A stretch of 21,609 nucleotides of DNA, from the IMG/VR virus record IMGVR_UViG_3300047333_000023, positions 1 to 21,609 of that record, one strand, 5' to 3'. The stretch's first letter is position 1; every line of letters begins with the position of its first letter. The notes beneath the pieces are model-generated. The model saw only the letters and a program-made list of their open reading frames with translations, did not search any database and was not told where the DNA came from. Of this stretch, positions 1 through 7,373 are shown one piece after another. The stretch comes from a virus. Position numbers and translations under genes: made by a program.

Positions 1-831
1 GGCCAGGGACAGGATGCGCAGTTCCCGGCCGTGCGTAATGTGGAGATCGCCTCGCATATCGACGAGCTGATGAAGATAGTTGATATGTTCCTGAAGTTCG
101 TGGACATGGAGACCTTCGTAGGTCCGGCCACGGGCGGCGACATGTCCAAGGGGCCGAGCGAGCCGTTCCGCACGGCGGCTGGCGCGAGCATGCTGCGCGG
201 CGACGCGGCGCTGCCCTTCAAGGATATCGTGCGATCGTTCGATGGCTTCACGCAATCCGTCATTCAGTCCATGGTGCAGTTCAACCGGGTGTTCAACCCG
301 GAGCGAGCGCCGATGGCCGATTACAATGTCATCGCGCGTGGGGCGACATCATTGATGGCGCAGGAGGTTCGCGGTATTCAGCTCGACCAACTCGTGACTA
401 CGTTGACCGACGACGAGAGGATCGAGATCAACATGCGCAAGCTGGCGCAGGAGCGTCTACGGGTGCGAGACCTCGACGACTTGTTGCTGACGCCCGAGGA
501 AGCCACGCGCGCCAAGGCGCGGCGTGACGCGGCGGCGCAGGAGCGGCAGCAACAGCAACAGACGCTCCAGGATGCCAACGTGCGCAAGCTCACGGCGGGT
601 GCGTTCAAGGATATGTCGCAGGGCCAGAAGAACGTTGCACTGGCCGACATCGAGAAGATCAAGTCAACACTTGAGTTGCTAGAGAGAGGAATGTCGAGTG
701 ACCCAACCAACCCCCAATCCGCAGAAGGTGGCGCGGGATCAGGCAATCCGGCTATTGCACCTTCGCAAGGACAGCCCGGAAGTGGCGGCAATAATGGTGC
801 TGCTCCAAACGCTGTCGCGGGAGGCGCGTGA
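1..831 (+). CDS. Portal protein, C-terminal part (gene starts left of window)
   Basis: The frame is open from base 1, so the N-terminus lies outside the window; a GTG at 31 is internal rather than a true start. The visible part resembles the C-terminal half of podoviral portal proteins: helical segments, a stretch reading EPFRTAAGASML (a portal-like R-T-A/G-S pattern), then a region around SFDGFTQSVIQSMVQFN and an arginine-rich helical tail. Portals form the dodecameric ring at the capsid vertex through which DNA is packaged and ejected. The last 45 residues are Gly/Ala/Pro/Asn-rich and look disordered; this tail is read over the start of the next gene. Position just ahead of scaffold and coat genes fits. 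Family is recognised by pattern, not by a search. Confidence 0.78.
   Translation, partial: GQGQDAQFPAVRNVEIASHIDELMKIVDMFLKFVDMETFVGPATGGDMSKGPSEPFRTAAGASMLRGDAALPFKDIVRSFDGFTQSVIQSMVQFNRVFNPERAPMADYNVIARGATSLMAQEVRGIQLDQLVTTLTDDERIEINMRKLAQERLRVRDLDDLLLTPEEATRAKARRDAAAQERQQQQQTLQDANVRKLTAGAFKDMSQGQKNVALADIEKIKSTLELLERGMSSDPTNPQSAEGGAGSGNPAIAPSQGQPGSGGNNGAAPNAVAGGA
682..690 (+). promoter_or_regulatory. Ribosome binding site deciding the GTG start at 698
   Basis: The purine run GAGAGAGGA lies inside the portal gene and ends 7 bases before the GTG at 698. It is the best Shine-Dalgarno match here and supports an overlapping start for the 88-aa gene. Confidence 0.55.
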
Positions 832-964
832 CGACCTGACGAAGATCGTTGATATGCCTTCGATCTACCGTGTTCAAGGTTCCGCCAACACGGTCGATCA
901 GTTGATACGATGGATCACGATCCCGCCAATCGCGATCCCCCAGCCCCAACCTCAACAGGAGTAA
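698..964 (+). CDS. Small 88-aa phage protein overlapping the portal 3' end
   Basis: I do not recognise a function. The protein is helical in its first half (KVARDQAIRLLHLRKDSPEV, then VAAIMVLLQTLSREARDDLT) and ends in a Pro/Gln tail. It starts at GTG 698, seven bases after a good ribosome binding site, and overlaps the portal by 134 bp. In the overlap, the third-position GC I counted is 33 of 45 codons in this frame against 20 of 45 in the portal frame, so this frame carries the coding signature. It fills the only gap between portal and scaffold, and ends 6 bp before the next gene. A small structural or assembly role is a guess from position. Confidence 0.68.
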   Translation: MTQPTPNPQKVARDQAIRLLHLRKDSPEVAAIMVLLQTLSREARDDLTKIVDMPSIYRVQGSANTVDQLIRWITIPPIAIPQPQPQQE

Positions 965-970
965 TGTAAT

Positions 971-1906
971 ATGGCTACGGAAGTTGTTGCTGAAGTTGAT
1001 CCGTTTGATGCAGCGTTCGCCAAGTTCGCCGCGCAGCCTGAGAAGGCCGAGCCGCCCGCCGTCGTGAGCTTGCTCGACCCGCCGCCCGTCACGGAGGAAA
1101 AGAAGGTCGAGGATGCGGCTGCCGAAGCCGCCAAGGCCGCCACGCAGACCACTGAAGTCAAGACCGAGATCGAGGGGCTGACGGACGAAGAGAAGGCTGC
1201 GGCGGCTGCCGAGGCGGCCAAGGCCGCGCCCGTCGTCAAGCCGACCGAGGCCAAGACCAATGACGAGGATTTGCTGAAGCGTTTCGCGAAAATCGTGCAG
1301 GAGACGCAACCGCCCGTCAAGCAGCCGGATGCTCCGCAGAAAGTCGATCCGCCGCCGCAGCCAGTAATCAACCTGGAGGATGCCCAGTTTCTCCAAACAT
1401 TCGAGAAGGAATACCCTGACATGGCGCGAGCCTTGCTGGTCGTCCAGCGCGCCGCGATGTCTCAGATGCTCACGCATGTCATGGGGGAGTTCAACAAGGC
1501 GCTCACGGCGCGGGATGAAATCTTGCAGGAACTCGGCGTCCGTCAGCAAGAGAGCGACCTTGTGACGGCTGTCCCGGACTATCGCGACATCCATTCAAAA
1601 GTTACGGAGTGGGTGAAGACGCAGCCAAAATACTTGCAACCGGCGTACGAGCATGTTATCGCCGAGGGGACGGCCGAGGAAGTCATAGACCTCATCGGCC
1701 AGTGGAGAGCTTCAACCGGGACGGCGGCGCCAGCCGTCCAGGCGGCGGCCTCCAAGGACACTGAGCTGTCCACGGCTGCCAAGAAAGCGGCGGCTGCTTT
1801 GGCTCCAGTCACGTCCAAGCGAACGGTCACACCCGCGTCCGCGTCCGACCCCAATGATTTCGACGGGGCCTTCGAGCGCTTCGCGGCGGCAGCCGCCAGA
1901 ACTTGA
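971..1906 (+). CDS. Probable capsid scaffolding protein
   Basis: This 311-aa, Ala/Glu/Lys/Pro-rich acidic protein sits directly between portal and major capsid genes, the usual place of the scaffold that templates procapsid assembly and is later removed. Charged low-complexity sequence fills residues 20-130; a more ordered, helical part covers about 135-240 (DAQFLQTFEKEYPDMARALL). A short amphipathic motif occurs at both ends: FDAAFAKFAA at residues 12-21 and FDGAFERFAA at 297-306. A C-terminal helix binds coat in P22-type scaffolds, so a coat-binding role is possible. The ATG is preceded by AGGAG at 957-961. No sequence motif proves the function; the call rests on composition and position. 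Confidence 0.66.
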   Translation: MATEVVAEVDPFDAAFAKFAAQPEKAEPPAVVSLLDPPPVTEEKKVEDAAAEAAKAATQTTEVKTEIEGLTDEEKAAAAAEAAKAAPVVKPTEAKTNDEDLLKRFAKIVQETQPPVKQPDAPQKVDPPPQPVINLEDAQFLQTFEKEYPDMARALLVVQRAAMSQMLTHVMGEFNKALTARDEILQELGVRQQESDLVTAVPDYRDIHSKVTEWVKTQPKYLQPAYEHVIAEGTAEEVIDLIGQWRASTGTAAPAVQAAASKDTELSTAAKKAAAALAPVTSKRTVTPASASDPNDFDGAFERFAAAAART

Positions 1907-1923
1907 ACCTGTAAGGAGCCCAC

Positions 1924-2991
1924 ATGGCAATCATCACCAGTTATGGCGATATTTCACCGGCCGTGGCCGCGTGGTCCGTCGTCAAGATGTTGGAACGGGC
2001 GATCCCGTTCCTTCACTTCGAGAAATTCGGTCAGACCTATGTGCTGCCGACGAACAGCACGCAGACCGCGAAGTTCCGGCGTTATTACCTCGCCGGCTCG
2101 ACCGGCGCGGCGGGTCCCGATAACGGCGCGGGCACCAATGGCACGGGCACGGCGTTCTTCACTGTGCTGGCGACCACACCACTGGTCGAGGGTGTGAGCC
2201 CGTCCGGTTCGCTGATGGCCAACCAAGACTACACTGTCACCCTGCAACAGTACGGCGATTTCATCACCGTGACCGACGTGATTATCGACACGCACACCGA
2301 TCCGGTGCTCGCGCAGGCGACATCGATCCTTGGCGAGCAAGCCGCCCAGACGGTGGAGACCCTACGCTTTAATACGCTGAAAGCCGGGACGAACGTCTGG
2401 TACGCGAACCTCGTCGCGTCCCGGTCCCTCGTCACCAGCGTCATTACGCAGACGGATCAACGCCGGGTCACCACTGGCCTCAATCGCCAGAACGCCAAGA
2501 AGATTTCGGAAGTGGTCAAGTCCACGCCGGATTTCAACACCAAGTCGGTGGAGGCGTCCTACATGGCGATCTGTCACCCCGACCTGGAGAGCGACATCCG
2601 CAACATGACCGGGTTCATTCCGGTTGCGAGCTATGGGCCGCACACGACGCCGTTCGAGGGCGAAATCGGCTCCGTCGAGCAGGTGCGCTACCTCACGACC
2701 ACCATCTGCGGTCCATTCATCAACGCGGGCGCCGCGGTGGGTACCACGGGTCTGCGATCCACGGGCGGATCGAACATCGATGTGTATCCGGTCATCATTC
2801 TGGGGCGCGACGCTTACGGCATCGTGCCGCTTAAGGGCAAGTCGGCGATGACGCCGATGGTTGTCAGTCCGAAGGCGGCTCCGGGAGACCCTCTCGGTCA
2901 ACGCGGAACGGTGGGCTGGAAGCTCTGGACCGGGACTGTGATTTTGCAGGACGCGTTCATGGCGCGGCTGGAAGTCGGCTGCACGTCCTAA
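1924..2991 (+). CDS. Major capsid protein, N4-gp56 family
   Basis: A 355-aa coat protein with the HK97-type fold expected of the N4-gp56 family. Recognisable family blocks are, in order: TPLVEGVSPSG at about residue 83, the QYGDFITVTDVIIDTHTDPV block near 108-130, GEQAAQTVETLRFN at about 137, GEIGSVEQVRYLTTT near 246, a YPVIILGRDAYGIVPL block near 287, and the C-terminal DPLGQRGTVGWKLWTGTVIL signature. Length is normal for the family. AAGGAG at 1913-1918 lies five bases ahead of the ATG. Hundreds of copies per virion are needed; a candidate decoration gene and a strong terminator follow, which would let this segment be transcribed apart from the downstream genes. Confidence 0.92.
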   Translation: MAIITSYGDISPAVAAWSVVKMLERAIPFLHFEKFGQTYVLPTNSTQTAKFRRYYLAGSTGAAGPDNGAGTNGTGTAFFTVLATTPLVEGVSPSGSLMANQDYTVTLQQYGDFITVTDVIIDTHTDPVLAQATSILGEQAAQTVETLRFNTLKAGTNVWYANLVASRSLVTSVITQTDQRRVTTGLNRQNAKKISEVVKSTPDFNTKSVEASYMAICHPDLESDIRNMTGFIPVASYGPHTTPFEGEIGSVEQVRYLTTTICGPFINAGAAVGTTGLRSTGGSNIDVYPVIILGRDAYGIVPLKGKSAMTPMVVSPKAAPGDPLGQRGTVGWKLWTGTVILQDAFMARLEVGCTS

Positions 2992-3001
2992 CAAGCTCGG
3001 G

Positions 3002-3027
3002 GCGAGTGGGAGGTTTAGACCGCTCGC
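3002..3027 (+). other. Hairpin in the 107-bp gap after the coat gene
   Basis: GCGAGTGG (3002-3009) pairs with CCGCTCGC (3020-3027) as an 8-bp stem with one G-T pair and a 10-base loop. No T-run follows, so it is not a standard intrinsic terminator; RNA processing or 3'-end protection of coat mRNA is possible. The rest of the gap (to 3098) shows a weak 5-bp inverted repeat, ACTAG/CTAGT, and the next ribosome binding site, nothing else. Confidence 0.35.
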
Positions 3028-3087
3028 ACCACTAGCCTGGGTGAAAATGGAGACTAGTCAAGTAGCTCAGGTGCCCCGTCAACTTTC

Positions 3088-3102
3088 AGGAGAGTTTCAT
3101 GA
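3088..3102 (+). promoter_or_regulatory. Translation start cassette AGGAGAGTTTCATGA
   Basis: This 15-base ribosome binding site plus start is identical at 15914-15928 and nearly identical (AGGAGAGCGTCATGA) at 14018-14032. It fixes the start of the gene at 3099 and appears to be a reused strong initiation signal in this phage. Confidence 0.6.
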
Positions 3103-3503
3103 CAACCGACATCATTGACAGTTCACTGCACACCGCGACGATCCCGGCCACCTACACTGGTCCGGGAACGGTAGTCGGCAATTGCAGCAGCGCCGGTGGC
3201 GTGGACAGTGACCTCTCGGGGTACTTCACGTCGGACGGCAACGCGACGCAAATCAATCTCGGCGCTCGTCCCCGGTCGATCAAGATCGTCAACGACACCG
3301 ACGGCATCACATGGGAGTGGATGCGCGGAATGGCGGCGACGCACTCGATCAAGACCACGTTCTCCGGTCCAACGATCGCCTTGGACACCGGCACGGCGAT
3401 CGCTGTCACCGAGGCGGCGACGGGCTCGGGTAACTGGACCGTGACGCTCAGCGCGACGCTCTGCGCCACCAGCAAACTGATCTGCTTCTGGATCGAGTGC
3501 TGA
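3099..3503 (+). CDS. Possible head-decoration or minor head protein
   Basis: The 134-aa product is Thr/Ser/Gly-rich and probably all-beta. It has a block NATQINLGARPRSIKIVND followed by TWEWMRGM, a pattern I associate with small proteins encoded just after N4-gp56-type coat genes. It is encoded between the coat gene and a strong terminator, so it probably shares the coat transcript and is made in quantity, which suits a decoration protein. It has four cysteines, three of them in the last 17 residues. The start has the strong AGGAGAG site. Function is inferred from position; a minor tail protein is the alternative. Confidence 0.6.
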   Translation: MTTDIIDSSLHTATIPATYTGPGTVVGNCSSAGGVDSDLSGYFTSDGNATQINLGARPRSIKIVNDTDGITWEWMRGMAATHSIKTTFSGPTIALDTGTAIAVTEAATGSGNWTVTLSATLCATSKLICFWIEC

Positions 3504-3535
3504 TCGTTTCAAGGGGCCTGTAAGGGCGTGACGTA

Positions 3536-3565
3536 GGGGAGGGGATTTCGCCCCTCCCCATTTTT
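3536..3565 (+). terminator. Intrinsic (rho-independent) terminator
   Basis: A perfect 9-bp stem, GGGGAGGGG (3536-3544) with CCCCTCCCC (3551-3559), encloses the six-base loop ATTTCG and is followed by ATTTTT (3560-3565). It lies between the decoration candidate and the gene at 3580, whose ribosome binding site (AGGAG, 3567-3571) follows at once. No promoter is evident after it, so downstream genes probably depend on read-through or antitermination, which would lower their level relative to coat. Confidence 0.9.
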
Positions 3566-3579
3566 CAGGAGCACGGCTC

Positions 3580-4317
3580 ATGGCGCAGCAGACAATCGAC
3601 CAGACCGGACAGGAGCGTCTCGATTACGCTTTTGCCAAGATGAACGCGATGTTCAAGGATTTGTATGCGGGCACCGGCTCTTCGGGGCAGGCGTTGACGC
3701 CGACCTCGGTCACGGCCACTGGAGCCGTCCAGGGCGCGACTGTCATCTCGACGGGTGCCGCGACGTTCAACTCGGCAACGATCACCAATGCTCTGTCGGC
3801 GGCCTCCATCACCAATACCACGCTACTCGCCGTGGGGACGGGCACGGCCACGGGAGGCGGTGACGCACGTCTCTCGACGCAGCTCTCGGTCGCGGGTGTC
3901 GGCAACGGCGCGGACACGACCGAGGATACGCTGTTCACTTACTCGCTGCCGGCGAACACGCTGGCGAACGTGGGTCAGGAAGTGGACATCGAAGCGTGGG
4001 GCTCGGTCGCGGCGAGCAGCGCCACCAAGACCGTCAGGGTGTATTTCGGCGCTTCGGTCATCACCCTAGCCTACACGACCACGCAGACCGGCAACTGGCG
4101 CGCGCGGCTGCGCGTGGTCAAGCAGGCGGCCAGCGTGCAGCTCGTCCTCGGCGAGGCCGACGCTCTCGGCGCGACCACGACGCGTGTGCTGGCGAATATC
4201 ACCACTGGCGCGGACACCGATACCAACGCGATCGTGATCAAGGTCACGGGTCAGAGTTCGGTGGCGACCGCGAACTTGATCCTCGCGAACGGGATAATCA
4301 TCAACGCTTCGAATTGA
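3580..4317 (+). CDS. Structural protein with jelly-roll-like C-terminal domain
   Basis: 245 aa. The first 25 residues form a short helical lead-in (ERLDYAFAKMNAMFKDLY), followed by a Thr/Ala/Ser-rich repetitive stretch up to about residue 105 that looks like a fibre shaft. The C-terminal half (about 108-245) contains DTLFTYSLPANTLANVGQ and a KTVRVYFGASVI stretch, a layout I associate with beta-sandwich tip domains of phage head or tail fibres. A head-fibre or tail-spike role is likely but not proven. The ATG at 3580 has AGGAG eight bases upstream, directly behind the terminator. It begins the run of short-spaced genes leading to the adaptor. Confidence 0.62.
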   Translation: MAQQTIDQTGQERLDYAFAKMNAMFKDLYAGTGSSGQALTPTSVTATGAVQGATVISTGAATFNSATITNALSAASITNTTLLAVGTGTATGGGDARLSTQLSVAGVGNGADTTEDTLFTYSLPANTLANVGQEVDIEAWGSVAASSATKTVRVYFGASVITLAYTTTQTGNWRARLRVVKQAASVQLVLGEADALGATTTRVLANITTGADTDTNAIVIKVTGQSSVATANLILANGIIINASN

Positions 4318-4328
4318 GGATCACTGTC

Positions 4329-4628
4329 ATGGGCTATTACGGCGACAGTGATTGCTGCGTCAAGATCGAGAGGCTGACCAACGGTTTCACGGTCTGCATT
4401 CAAGACCCGGCAATCATCAAATTCAACAAGAACCGTGACAAGCTCAATGCGAAGCCCAACACCCCTTATATCGAGCGCAAAGACCCATGGAAGGAATTCG
4501 TCTTCAAGGATGAGCGCGAGGTGATCGCGTTCTTGGGGAAGAACCTGAAGAAGGCCGTCGCCGCGAAAGACGACGATTATGAAACCAGTTTCGATCTGGC
4601 CGTCGCCAGCTCACCAGCGAAGGAGTGA
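4329..4628 (+). CDS. Small 99-aa phage protein, unknown function
   Basis: The reading frame is open further upstream, but the first sensible start is ATG 4329, eleven bases after the preceding stop and behind TTGAGGA. The protein begins MGYYGDSDCCVKIERLTNGF; the R-L-x-N-G-F/Y-x-V beta hairpin resembles small proteins found beside phage head genes. The middle is Lys/Asp-rich and the end is helical (VIAFLGKNLKKAVAA). It has no membrane segment or enzymatic motif. A small virion or assembly component is plausible from position only. Confidence 0.66.
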   Translation: MGYYGDSDCCVKIERLTNGFTVCIQDPAIIKFNKNRDKLNAKPNTPYIERKDPWKEFVFKDEREVIAFLGKNLKKAVAAKDDDYETSFDLAVASSPAKE

Positions 4629-4631
4629 CAC

Positions 4632-5102
4632 ATGACAACGAAGAAGCCCGATGCGTCTGTTCTTGGGCAGAATATTCAGCCTCTCAATGCTGAAAGTCTT
4701 GCCGAGGCGGCAGGGCCTCAAGTCGAAGTTGGTGGGGATGCTCAGGTGGTCACTCCCGAGGCCCTGGCTGCCGCCATCGCGTATCTGCAATCTCAACAGG
4801 CAAGCGCGACGGTTCCCGCGCCGCAGACCAAGCCGCATTTTCGGCATATCGTTCTCGATCCGCACGAAGACATCCCCGCGCATGGTGGTCTCTACGTGGG
4901 TTACAACGGTCATCAATTCCTTTTACCGACCAATCGACCGGTTCGCGTTCCGCAGGGTGTGGTGAGTGTGTTGGATGATGCGGTGCTGCAAGTCGCTGTG
5001 AAAGACCCTAATACGTTGAAGTATCTCACATCACGTTCGGCGAAGCGTTTCCAGTATCGGTTCACCGAGGATGATCCTGGTCCCGTCAAAGTCACCGCGT
5101 AA
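4632..5102 (+). CDS. 156-aa phage structural-region protein, unknown function
   Basis: The N-terminal 70 residues are low-complexity and Ala/Gln-rich. The C-terminal part from about residue 70 is a compact beta-rich domain (FRHIVLDPHEDIPAHGGLYV, then GHQFLLPTNRPVRVPQGVVS and VLDDAVL). Proteins with this pattern, where a bound residue run N-G-x-x-F/Y-L-L-P precedes V-P-x-x-V-x-x-V-L-D, are common beside head genes of related phages; I know of no assigned role. AAGGAG at 4620-4625 overlaps the stop of the preceding gene, so translation is probably coupled. It ends 14 bp before the adaptor start. Confidence 0.66.
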   Translation: MTTKKPDASVLGQNIQPLNAESLAEAAGPQVEVGGDAQVVTPEALAAAIAYLQSQQASATVPAPQTKPHFRHIVLDPHEDIPAHGGLYVGYNGHQFLLPTNRPVRVPQGVVSVLDDAVLQVAVKDPNTLKYLTSRSAKRFQYRFTEDDPGPVKVTA

Positions 5103-5116
5103 CATGGAGAACATTG

Positions 5117-5899
5117 ATGAACCTCGGTGAGTTGATGGATGAGCTTCGTACAGGTATCCTGCATGATGTCTCGGATCAGCTCCCTGGGGTCACGTCCGAT
5201 CAGCTATGGACCGACGCGCGGCTGGTGCGGTACATCAACGAGGCGCAGCGTCGTTTCGCGCGCCGGTCACTGGTGATCCGCGACGGGAGCACCCCCGAGT
5301 GCTGCCAAGTCCAGTTGGTCGCTGGTCAGATACTCTATCCATTGCATACGTCGATCATTGGTGTGGTCTCCGCGATCTACACTGGAGATAATACCGACCT
5401 TGCGCGCGCCGGGCACGCGGCGCTTGGCACCTATCGATTGCCGGACACGTTCTTTTTCAACCCGACGAGCCTGTCGGTACTTCCACCCGGCAAGGTGCTG
5501 GCATACAGCACTGATGAACAAATTTCGTCGAATGACTACGGGACGTTCAATCGGGTCACGATGCGGGTTTATCCGCAACCGACAGCGGAGTTCTCGGGGA
5601 TCGTGAACTTGCGCGTGGTTCGTCTGCCGCTCGCGCGCTTCAGCGACGACAATCAGGACGCGTACCCGGAAGTGCCGGAGGACTATCATCTCGACATGCT
5701 CGATTGGGCTGCGTACCTCGCGCTGCGGATCGCGGACAATGATGCTGGCGATGATGATCGCGCTGACAAATACGCGAAGTCTTTCGAGGATCATTGCGTC
5801 ACGGCGCGCAAAGAGGTAATGAGAAAAATGTTCACACCCGCGCCGTGGGGCTTCGGCCAGAACGGCTTCACGTATGTCAGGGATGGGGACGGTTACTGA
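5117..5899 (+). CDS. Head-tail adaptor protein (SU10 adaptor-like)
   Basis: 260 aa. The N-terminal helix MNLGELMDELRTGILHDV, followed by a block reading QLWTDARLVRYINEAQRRFA, is typical of podovirus adaptor proteins that dock under the portal and form the upper tail ring. A beta-rich central part (about 60-175) with bulky aromatics is followed by a C-terminal helix pair containing DYHLDMLDWAAYLALRI and a Lys/Arg-rich helix, as in that family. A TTG three bases upstream could also start, but ATG 5117 lies eight bases after GGAG (5105-5108) and is preferred. Its location after head genes and before ejection proteins fits. Confidence 0.8.
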   Translation: MNLGELMDELRTGILHDVSDQLPGVTSDQLWTDARLVRYINEAQRRFARRSLVIRDGSTPECCQVQLVAGQILYPLHTSIIGVVSAIYTGDNTDLARAGHAALGTYRLPDTFFFNPTSLSVLPPGKVLAYSTDEQISSNDYGTFNRVTMRVYPQPTAEFSGIVNLRVVRLPLARFSDDNQDAYPEVPEDYHLDMLDWAAYLALRIADNDAGDDDRADKYAKSFEDHCVTARKEVMRKMFTPAPWGFGQNGFTYVRDGDGY

Positions 5900-5915
5900 C
5901 ATAAAGGTAGTGTAA

Positions 5916-7373
5916 ATGGCGCAGATCATCTACCTACCGCAGCCCGCCGACGACGACTCGACCGTTTCCGCGCCCACGCCAGTCGCGGCTCCCCAACAGC
6001 AAGGCGGCGGCGTGGGCCTCATGGGGCTGCTTGGCGCGGGTTTGGCCGGCGCGGGCGCGGCGAAGTACGGCAAGGTGCCCAAGCTGTTCGGGCGCGGCGC
6101 ACCGGCCCCTGCGGCGGCTCCCCAGGCGGCTGCGGCAGCCGCGCCGGTCGCGGAGGCTCCCCCGGCTCCGGTAGCCCAGCCTGCGGCCCCGGCAGAGCCG
6201 CCCGTGGACCTCACGAAGGCACTCGACCCGAAGGCGGCTCCCCCGCCTCCCAAGTCCGGCTTCGCGGGCGGCCAGCCTACCGACGTGGGTCCGACGCAAC
6301 CCTTCGGCAAGCGTCAGCCAGGACTTGTCTCGTCCACGGGTTCCTCGGGCACGCTGCTTGAAGGGCCGCCGCAGAGCGTAATCCCGCAAATTACAGGCCC
6401 GGCAAGAAGTATTCCGATCACGGGTCCGGCGCGGCCTGCGGGGTTGCTCCCCGCGCCGCCGAAGTCTGGCTTCGGAGCCGTGACCGGTGATGATATGGCG
6501 CAGATCATTGCAGCTCGCGCGCCACTTTCGAACGCACCTAATGCGGCGGCGTTCTCGACATCGCAGGCCGGTGCGCGGCAGACAGCGCAGGACGCGGCGC
6601 AGGCGGCTGCGATGGAGAGCGAGGGCGGCGGTAGTTCGCTGTCCAAGCTTCTCGGCGGCGAGGCCGGGAGTATCGCCCTCGGGACGGCGGGGAAGGTCGC
6701 CGGGGGTGTTGGCGGCCTCGCCGCATTATTGAACGGGATACATCAGAACGCGGTCATTCCCGCGTTCACTGGAAACCCGAACGCAGGCGCGAAGGCGGTC
6801 GCGAACGCGGGACCACTGACAAGTTTGATTGAGCCGGCCGCCGTTCATGCGTCGGCGCAAGCCGCATATCGTGGTCTGCCAACCGCCGCACAAGGCTTGA
6901 TTGGTCTCCTTGGCGGTGGTGCGAGTATCGGTGCGCGCGCACTTGACGCCACTGATCTTCCCTCGCTTGCAATTGGAGCCGGTAAATATCTAGGTCATGG
7001 TCTTGGGCTTGATCAGATTGGCGGTGGCGCACAACCGGCGCAAGCCGCGCCCGCGCCGGTCACCATGCAGCAGAACAAGGACGGCACGCACACCGTGACT
7101 GTCAATGGTGTCGCGCATCATCCCGCGACACATACCGTGGATGATTTTGTGAACAATGCTCGCGCGGCGGGTCTGACCCTCGGCGATCTCAACAAGATGT
7201 ATGCGCTGCATCAACACTTTGCTCCGCAACAGGCCGCACAGCAACAGGCGCTCGCGATAGCCGAGCAAGCGCACAATCAAGGACGTATGTCGGACGTCGA
7301 CTATATGCGGACCCTGGAGCGCTTTGGCTTGGCGGGCGGCGCGGCACTGTTCCCTGACGGAGGCACGCCGTAA
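5916..7373 (+). CDS. Probable internal virion (ejection) protein, Ala/Gly/Pro-rich
   Basis: 485 aa with strong compositional bias. A Pro/Ala linker (residues 15-210) carries hydrophobic Gly-rich segments: GVGLMGLLGAGLAGAGAA near 32, SIALGTAGKVAGGVGGLAAL near 250, and GLIGLLGGGASIGARAL near 328. The sequence PPKSGF occurs twice. The C-terminal 120 residues are more ordered (DGTHTVTVNGVAHHPATHTV, then a helical Gln-rich part). Hydrophobic but non-transmembrane, low-complexity proteins placed just before a giant polyvalent protein are usually packaged in the head and ejected with DNA; that role is inferred. The stop overlaps the next start (TAATG), so the two genes are probably translationally coupled. 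The AAAGGT site ahead of the start is moderate. Confidence 0.62.
   Translation: MAQIIYLPQPADDDSTVSAPTPVAAPQQQGGGVGLMGLLGAGLAGAGAAKYGKVPKLFGRGAPAPAAAPQAAAAAAPVAEAPPAPVAQPAAPAEPPVDLTKALDPKAAPPPPKSGFAGGQPTDVGPTQPFGKRQPGLVSSTGSSGTLLEGPPQSVIPQITGPARSIPITGPARPAGLLPAPPKSGFGAVTGDDMAQIIAARAPLSNAPNAAAFSTSQAGARQTAQDAAQAAAMESEGGGSSLSKLLGGEAGSIALGTAGKVAGGVGGLAALLNGIHQNAVIPAFTGNPNAGAKAVANAGPLTSLIEPAAVHASAQAAYRGLPTAAQGLIGLLGGGASIGARALDATDLPSLAIGAGKYLGHGLGLDQIGGGAQPAQAAPAPVTMQQNKDGTHTVTVNGVAHHPATHTVDDFVNNARAAGLTLGDLNKMYALHQHFAPQQAAQQQALAIAEQAHNQGRMSDVDYMRTLERFGLAGGAALFPDGGTP

Noticed and set aside
752-1594. Long minus-strand ORF (280 aa) across the scaffold gene
   Set aside because: Arg/Leu-rich, lies opposite a well-supported plus-strand gene with its own ribosome site, and no minus-strand gene is supported anywhere. 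High-GC genomes commonly give such antisense frames.
3996-4628. Long form (210 aa) of the gene at 4329
   Set aside because: The first 111 residues are an Arg/Gly-rich shadow of the preceding gene; ATG 4329 has the ribosome site and starts the sensible protein.
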